DNA of 10,477 bases from Xanthobacteraceae bacterium (GTDB taxonomy: Bacteria > Pseudomonadota > Alphaproteobacteria > Rhizobiales > Xanthobacteraceae), in NCBI GenBank assembly GCA_019746355.1, contig JAIESC010000284.1:1-10477 (forward strand), given 5' to 3'. Every line of letters starts with the position of its first letter. The stretch's first letter is position 1. Under the pieces are notes generated by a model. It did not search any database. It was not told where the DNA came from and saw nothing but the letters and a program-made list of their open reading frames with translations. Made by a program: the position numbers and the translations under genes. Of the stretch, positions 5,670-10,477 are shown piece after piece.

Positions 5670-7970
5670 TTGCCGGAACATCAATTCAGGGGCCGCCGGG
5701 AGGACCAGCGGCTGGTCACCGGTCGGGGGCGTTACACATCCGATCATGAGTTTCCGGGGCAGGTCGCCGGGCACTTTCTCCGCGCCGACCGCGCGCATGC
5801 GAAGATTGCCCGGATCGACATCGAGGCCGCGAAAAAGCTCCCCGGCGTGCTCGACATAGTGACAGGTGCCGACATCGCCGCGACCGGCTGGAAGGGCGCG
5901 CCGGCGATGGCGTTCTTCAAGGGGGTCGGCGGCTCGTCGCTGCGCGTGCCGTTCCGCAACGGGCTTGCGGTCGATCGGGTGCGCTTTGTCGGCGAGCCGG
6001 TGGCGCTGATCGTCGCCAGGACCGAAGCCATCGCGCAGGACGCGGCCGAGTTGGTTGCCGTCGAATACGAGGACCTGCCGGTCTACGTGACGGCGGATGC
6101 GGCGCTTGCGGCGGACGCCACGGCGATCCACGCGGACGCGCCGACCAATCTGGCGTTCGACTACGAATACGGCAATCGCGAGAGCACCGAGCCCGGCTTC
6201 AAGGACGCGGCGCATGTCGTGCGGGTCGCGCTGCACGCGCAGCGCATCTCCGGCAATCCGATGGAGCCGAAGTCCTGCACCGCGCGCTATGACGCGGCCA
6301 CCGAGACCTACGAGGTCTGCATCCCGACCCAGGGCATCTCGGACATCAAGGCCACGCTGTCCGGAATGATCGGCCTCCCGCCGGAGAAATTCTGCATCAT
6401 TTCGAACGACGTCGGCGGCGCCTTCGGTGTCCGCAACGAGGTCTACCCGGAGTTTCTCGCGGTGATGCTCGCGGCCAAGCGCACCGGTAAACCGGTCAAA
6501 TGGCTCGGCACGCGTTCGGAAACCATTTCCGGCGATCACCAGGCGCGCGCCGCCGACCTGATCGGCGAACTGGCGCTCGATGCCCGCGGCAAGTTCCTGG
6601 CGTTGCGCGTCGAATGGCTGGTCAATCTCGGCGCGTTCTCCTCCAACGCCGGGCCGCTCATCAATACAGTCGCCGCGCCGACCAGCTCCGCCATGAGCCT
6701 CTACAACGTCGGTGCGCTGCACGGCCGGCATCGCCTCGTCTTCACCAACACGACGCCGACCACGGCCTATCGCGGTGCCGGCCGTCCGAACGTCGCTTAC
6801 CTCTGGGAACGCTTGATCGAGGAGGCGGCGCTCGCAATCGGCATCAATCCGGTCACGCTGCGCCGGCGCAACCTTTTGAAGACGGATGCGTTCCCGCTCA
6901 AGACCCTGACCGGCTCGTCCTATGACAGCGCCGATCCGGCGCGGCTTCTGGATACCGCGCTCGAAGCCGCGGACTGGGACGGCTTCAACGCTCGCCGCAA
7001 GGCCGCAAAGAAGAACGGCAAGCTGCGCGGGCTTGGGCTCGCGCTGTTCCTCGAACCCTCGGGCGGCATGGGCAAGGAGCAGGTCGAGATCCGCGTCGGC
7101 TCAGACGGCAAGCTCGGCATGTATTCCAACGCCGGTCCGTCGGGGCAGGGGCATGAGACGGTGTTTCCGGCGCTGGTCGCCGACGTGCTCGGCATCCCTG
7201 AGGACCGCATCGAGATGCGCGTCAACGACGTGGCAACGCCGAAATTTCTCGGCACCGGCACCTTCGGCTCGCGCTCGCTGATCTGCCACGGCGCAGCGCT
7301 TCAAGCCTGCGCGAAAGAGATCGTCGAGAAGGGCAAGAAGCTCGCCGCGGGTGAGCTTGAGGTGGCCCCGAGCGACGTCACCTTCGACCAGGGTCAGTAT
7401 CGCGTTACCGGCACTGACCTTTCCGTCAGCATGAAGACGCTGATCGAAAAGAACTGGGGCGCGCCCGCGCATCCGCTCGACACCAACACCACCTTCGACA
7501 TCGCCTTCGCCTATCCGAGCGGTGCGCATGTCGCCGAGGTCGAGATCGATCCGGACACCGGCTCCTCGCAGATCGTCAATTACGTCGCGGCCGACGATTG
7601 CGGAACCATCGTCAGCCACGCGCTGGTTGAGGGGCAGTTGCACGGCGGGCTGATGCAGGGCATCGGCCAGGTGTTCGGCGAGCACGTGGCCTACGATCCG
7701 GACACCGGTCAGCTCCTCTCCGGTACCTTCATGGACTACTTCATGCCGCATGCCGAGAACCTGCCGCCGATCAGGCTGATCGACTGCGGCGTGCCGTCGC
7801 CGTTCAACCCGCTCGGGGCCAAGGGCGCGGGCGAGGCTGGCGCGACCGGCTCGGTGCCGGCGCTCGCCAACGCGGTGTTCGACGCGCTGAAGCCGCTGAA
7901 CGTGCGCAAGATCGAGATGCCGTACACGCCGCACCGCATCTGGCGCGCCATTCGGGACGCGCAGAGCTAG
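5670..7970 (+). CDS. Molybdenum hydroxylase large subunit (xanthine dehydrogenase / CoxL form II family)
   Basis: The 766-residue protein is the molybdopterin-binding subunit of a xanthine dehydrogenase-type enzyme, which hydroxylates an aldehyde, aromatic or N-heterocycle with water as oxygen source. Order of parts: N-terminal a/b-hammerhead domain (about 10-135, with REDQRLVTGRGRY and FVGEPVALIVA), first cofactor domain with DVGGAFG (247-253), the loop TTAYRGAGRPNVAY (364-377), second cofactor domain with SGQGHE (491-496), and near the C-terminus GAKGAGEAGATG, where Glu722 is the expected catalytic glutamate. The AYRGAGR loop is the form II CoxL signature. True CO dehydrogenase has a cysteine-containing loop (AYRCSFR), so CO oxidation is not supported. 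The TTG start is supported by a strong ribosome binding site and an upstream in-frame stop. No FeS small subunit, FAD subunit or cofactor-insertion gene is present on either side, so partners must be encoded elsewhere. Substrate unknown. Confidence 0.93.
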   Translation: MPEHQFRGRREDQRLVTGRGRYTSDHEFPGQVAGHFLRADRAHAKIARIDIEAAKKLPGVLDIVTGADIAATGWKGAPAMAFFKGVGGSSLRVPFRNGLAVDRVRFVGEPVALIVARTEAIAQDAAELVAVEYEDLPVYVTADAALAADATAIHADAPTNLAFDYEYGNRESTEPGFKDAAHVVRVALHAQRISGNPMEPKSCTARYDAATETYEVCIPTQGISDIKATLSGMIGLPPEKFCIISNDVGGAFGVRNEVYPEFLAVMLAAKRTGKPVKWLGTRSETISGDHQARAADLIGELALDARGKFLALRVEWLVNLGAFSSNAGPLINTVAAPTSSAMSLYNVGALHGRHRLVFTNTTPTTAYRGAGRPNVAYLWERLIEEAALAIGINPVTLRRRNLLKTDAFPLKTLTGSSYDSADPARLLDTALEAADWDGFNARRKAAKKNGKLRGLGLALFLEPSGGMGKEQVEIRVGSDGKLGMYSNAGPSGQGHETVFPALVADVLGIPEDRIEMRVNDVATPKFLGTGTFGSRSLICHGAALQACAKEIVEKGKKLAAGELEVAPSDVTFDQGQYRVTGTDLSVSMKTLIEKNWGAPAHPLDTNTTFDIAFAYPSGAHVAEVEIDPDTGSSQIVNYVAADDCGTIVSHALVEGQLHGGLMQGIGQVFGEHVAYDPDTGQLLSGTFMDYFMPHAENLPPIRLIDCGVPSPFNPLGAKGAGEAGATGSVPALANAVFDALKPLNVRKIEMPYTPHRIWRAIRDAQS

Positions 7971-7977
7971 GCACGCT

Positions 7978-8065
7978 GTCGTTCCGGGGGGCCCCGTAAG
8001 CGCGTTTACGCGCGTCTTCGACGCGCTATGGGCGTTGCGCGCTCACGCGCGCGCCCCGGAATGAC
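7978..8065. repeat. GC-rich extragenic palindromic element
   Basis: The outer arms GTCGTTCCGGGG (7978-7989) and CCCCGGAATGAC (8054-8065) are complementary apart from one G-T pair, and enclose about 64 bp rich in CGCG-type sub-hairpins such as GCGCG-TTTA-CGCGC. Dispersed intergenic palindromes with GTCATTCCGGGG ends are familiar in Bradyrhizobium-type genomes, so this is probably a repeat copy. It starts 8 bases after the molybdoenzyme stop codon and may also help end that transcript, though no T-run is present. Confidence 0.65.
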
Positions 8066-8134
8066 GGCGCGCATATTCGCACGGCAGGGTTGCCCGTTGC
8101 GCGTTTCGGGTTCGATTCCGTCCATCCGCTCCTT

Positions 8135-8152
8135 TATGATGTGCGCCACATC
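8135..8152 (+). promoter_or_regulatory. Candidate -10 element with overlapping dyad operator
   Basis: TATGAT at 8135-8140 is one mismatch from the TATAAT consensus. It overlaps a perfect dyad, GATGTG-CGC-CACATC, at 8138-8152. The ATG of the gentisate dioxygenase-like gene is 45 bp further on. A transcription start would fall inside the dyad, as expected for a repressor site. The -35 region is weak: TTCGAT at 8111-8116 has an 18-bp spacer but only two consensus bases. The dyad is seen directly; its regulatory role is inferred. Confidence 0.42.
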
Positions 8153-8197
8153 GGAGCCGCCCGTTCGGGGGCGGACCGCGGCGACAGGGAGAAGACT

Positions 8198-9244
8198 ATG
8201 TCGGTGGCACAGAACGAGGCCCAGCAGGCGTTTACGGCCAAAATGCAGGCCAAGCACATCACGCCGCTGTGGACGATTGCCAGCCGCACCATCCGCAAGG
8301 AGCCGGCACCGCTGATCCCGTCGGTGTTCTGGAACTACCAGCGCGACATTCGTCCCTACATCCTCGAGGCCGCCGACATCATCACCGCAGCCGAGGCGCA
8401 CCGCCGCGTGCTGGTTCTGAACAATCCTGCGCTCAAGCACGGTGCGACCCACACGCTCACCTGCGCGATCCAGGCGATCAAGGGCGGCGAAATCGCGCCC
8501 GCGCACCGGCACTCGCAGGCGGCGCTGCGCTTCGTCATCGAGGGCGAGGGCGCCTATACCGCGGTGAACGGCGAGCGCATCTACATGCATCCGGGCGACT
8601 TCATCGTCACGCCGGCCTGGACCTGGCACGACCACGGCAAGGAGTCGGACGGCGTGATGATCTGGCTCGACGGCCTCGACGTGCCGCTGGTCAACCACCT
8701 CGGCGCGACCTTCATGGACGACTACGAGGGCGACGGCGCGTTCCCGCAGTCGCGGCCGCCGCACGACTCGTTTTCGCGTTACAGCGCCGGCATGCTTCCG
8801 CTCGAACCGATCCGGCATCGTCATTCGCCGGTCTTCGCCTACCCTTACGAGCGGACGCGGACCGCGCTCGAGAACCTGAAGAAAGCCGACGATTGGGACA
8901 TTTGCCACGGCCTGAAGCTCAAATTTGCCAATCCGGCAACCGGCGACTGGGTGATGCCGACGATTGCGGCCTTCGCCCAGCTTGTGCCCAAGGGTTTCAA
9001 GACCGCGCAGTACCGCTCGACCGAGGCGACGGTGGTGATGACCGCGGAAGGCCGCGGCAAGGCCACGGTTGGCGACCAGACCTACACTTTGGGCAAAAAT
9101 GACATATTTGTGGTGCCAAATTGGACGTGGTGGCAGGTGGAGGCCGAGGACGACCTCGTGCTGCTGAGCTACTCGGACCGTGCTGCGCTCGAGAAGCTCG
9201 ACCTGTGGCGCGAGCAGCGCGCCAACGAGCCGCCCAGCCTGTAG
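8198..9244 (+). CDS. Gentisate 1,2-dioxygenase-like bicupin ring-cleavage enzyme
   Basis: The 348-residue protein has the length and layout of gentisate 1,2-dioxygenase, an Fe(II) enzyme that opens the ring of gentisate (2,5-dihydroxybenzoate) to maleylpyruvate; related bicupins act on salicylate or 1-hydroxy-2-naphthoate. The first cupin (about 85-165) carries His103 and His105 in PAHRHSQAALRFVIEGEG and His144 in TPAWTWHDHG, the complete iron triad. The second cupin (about 265-330) has QYRSTEATVVMTAEGRGKA and VPNWTWWQV, where a histidine is replaced by Trp, so it should not bind metal; one-metal bicupins are normal in this family. ATG 8198 is chosen because GGGAG lies 6 bases upstream and family similarity begins at about residue 20; the frame stays open upstream without similarity. 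No fumarylpyruvate hydrolase or maleylpyruvate isomerase gene is adjacent. The C-terminal stretch at 9085-9125 is noticeably AT-rich in its codon choice. The exact substrate is uncertain. Confidence 0.88.
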   Translation: MSVAQNEAQQAFTAKMQAKHITPLWTIASRTIRKEPAPLIPSVFWNYQRDIRPYILEAADIITAAEAHRRVLVLNNPALKHGATHTLTCAIQAIKGGEIAPAHRHSQAALRFVIEGEGAYTAVNGERIYMHPGDFIVTPAWTWHDHGKESDGVMIWLDGLDVPLVNHLGATFMDDYEGDGAFPQSRPPHDSFSRYSAGMLPLEPIRHRHSPVFAYPYERTRTALENLKKADDWDICHGLKLKFANPATGDWVMPTIAAFAQLVPKGFKTAQYRSTEATVVMTAEGRGKATVGDQTYTLGKNDIFVVPNWTWWQVEAEDDLVLLSYSDRAALEKLDLWREQRANEPPSL

Positions 9245-9286
9245 CGTCCGGAACCGAAGACAAGAAGAGAGAGAAACGGGACTTCA

Positions 9287-10477
<1,191 letters not shown>

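Noticed and set aside
5172..6731. 519-residue open frame on the - strand
   Set aside because: It is antisense to the MetE-like and molybdoenzyme genes, has no recognisable domain, and is rich in Arg, Asp, Gly and Ala, as expected when a GC-rich gene is read backwards.
5670..7970. Calling the gene carbon monoxide dehydrogenase coxL
   Set aside because: The active-site loop is AYRGAGR, not the cysteine-containing loop of true CO dehydrogenase, and the CoxM and CoxS genes are missing.
8107..8120. CGGGTTCGATTCCG, resembling a tRNA T-arm
   Set aside because: The loop matches GTTCGATT, but only three stem pairs form. No acceptor stem, anticodon arm or CCA end can be fitted around it, so it is not a tRNA gene. 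A tRNA-end attachment-site remnant is possible but unsupported.
8090..8197. Upstream extension of the dioxygenase gene
   Set aside because: The extension is unlike the family, overlaps the promoter-like and dyad sequence, and ATG 8198 has a well-placed ribosome binding site.
7101..8908. Two long - strand frames (7101-7934 and 8006-8908)
   Set aside because: Both lie opposite well-supported genes, with no domain or ribosome binding site to support them.

Overview
The window looks like a high-GC alphaproteobacterial chromosome, most likely order Hyphomicrobiales (a relative of the Bradyrhizobium group). The basis is the EF-Tu sequence type, the strong G/C preference at third codon positions, a TctC-type solute-binding protein, and GC-rich palindromes between genes. 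The genus cannot be fixed by eye.

Layout from left to right. (1) The 3' three-quarters of an amidase-signature-family amidase on the + strand, cut by the left edge just after its catalytic lysine should occur. (2) A gap of about 480 bp with no convincing gene; on the - strand it may hold a scrap of an Lrp/AsnC-type regulator. (3) A second, complete and clearly different amidase on the - strand, convergent with the first. (4) A divergent control region of about 200 bp. (5) On the + strand, a secreted TctC/Bug solute-binding protein, a short MetE-like zinc methyl/alkyltransferase-family protein, and a molybdenum hydroxylase large subunit (xanthine dehydrogenase/CoxL form II type), separated by 90 and 185 bp spacers that contain hairpins. 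(6) A GC-rich extragenic palindrome. (7) A bicupin gentisate 1,2-dioxygenase-like protein behind a candidate promoter with an overlapping dyad. (8) A complete tuf gene (EF-Tu), whose stop codon is the last base of the window.

The genes from 1 to 9244 have a catabolic flavour: amide hydrolysis, capture of a carboxylate or similar solute, hydroxylation by a molybdoenzyme, possible methyl or alkyl transfer, and ring cleavage of a gentisate-like compound. A common pathway for an aromatic or heterocyclic amide is an inference. No substrate can be read from the sequence, and expected partners (TctA/TctB, the FeS and FAD subunits of the molybdoenzyme, gentisate-pathway hydrolase and isomerase) are absent. 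The tuf gene is core translation machinery only 42 bp after the dioxygenase, so this is where accessory catabolic DNA meets a housekeeping locus.

I found no CRISPR array, complete RNA gene, insertion sequence or phage gene. No obviously new system is visible. The points most worth following up are the orphan molybdenum hydroxylase beside a stand-alone MetE-like protein, the AT-rich codon patch upstream of tuf, and the dyad-overlapped promoter of the dioxygenase gene.
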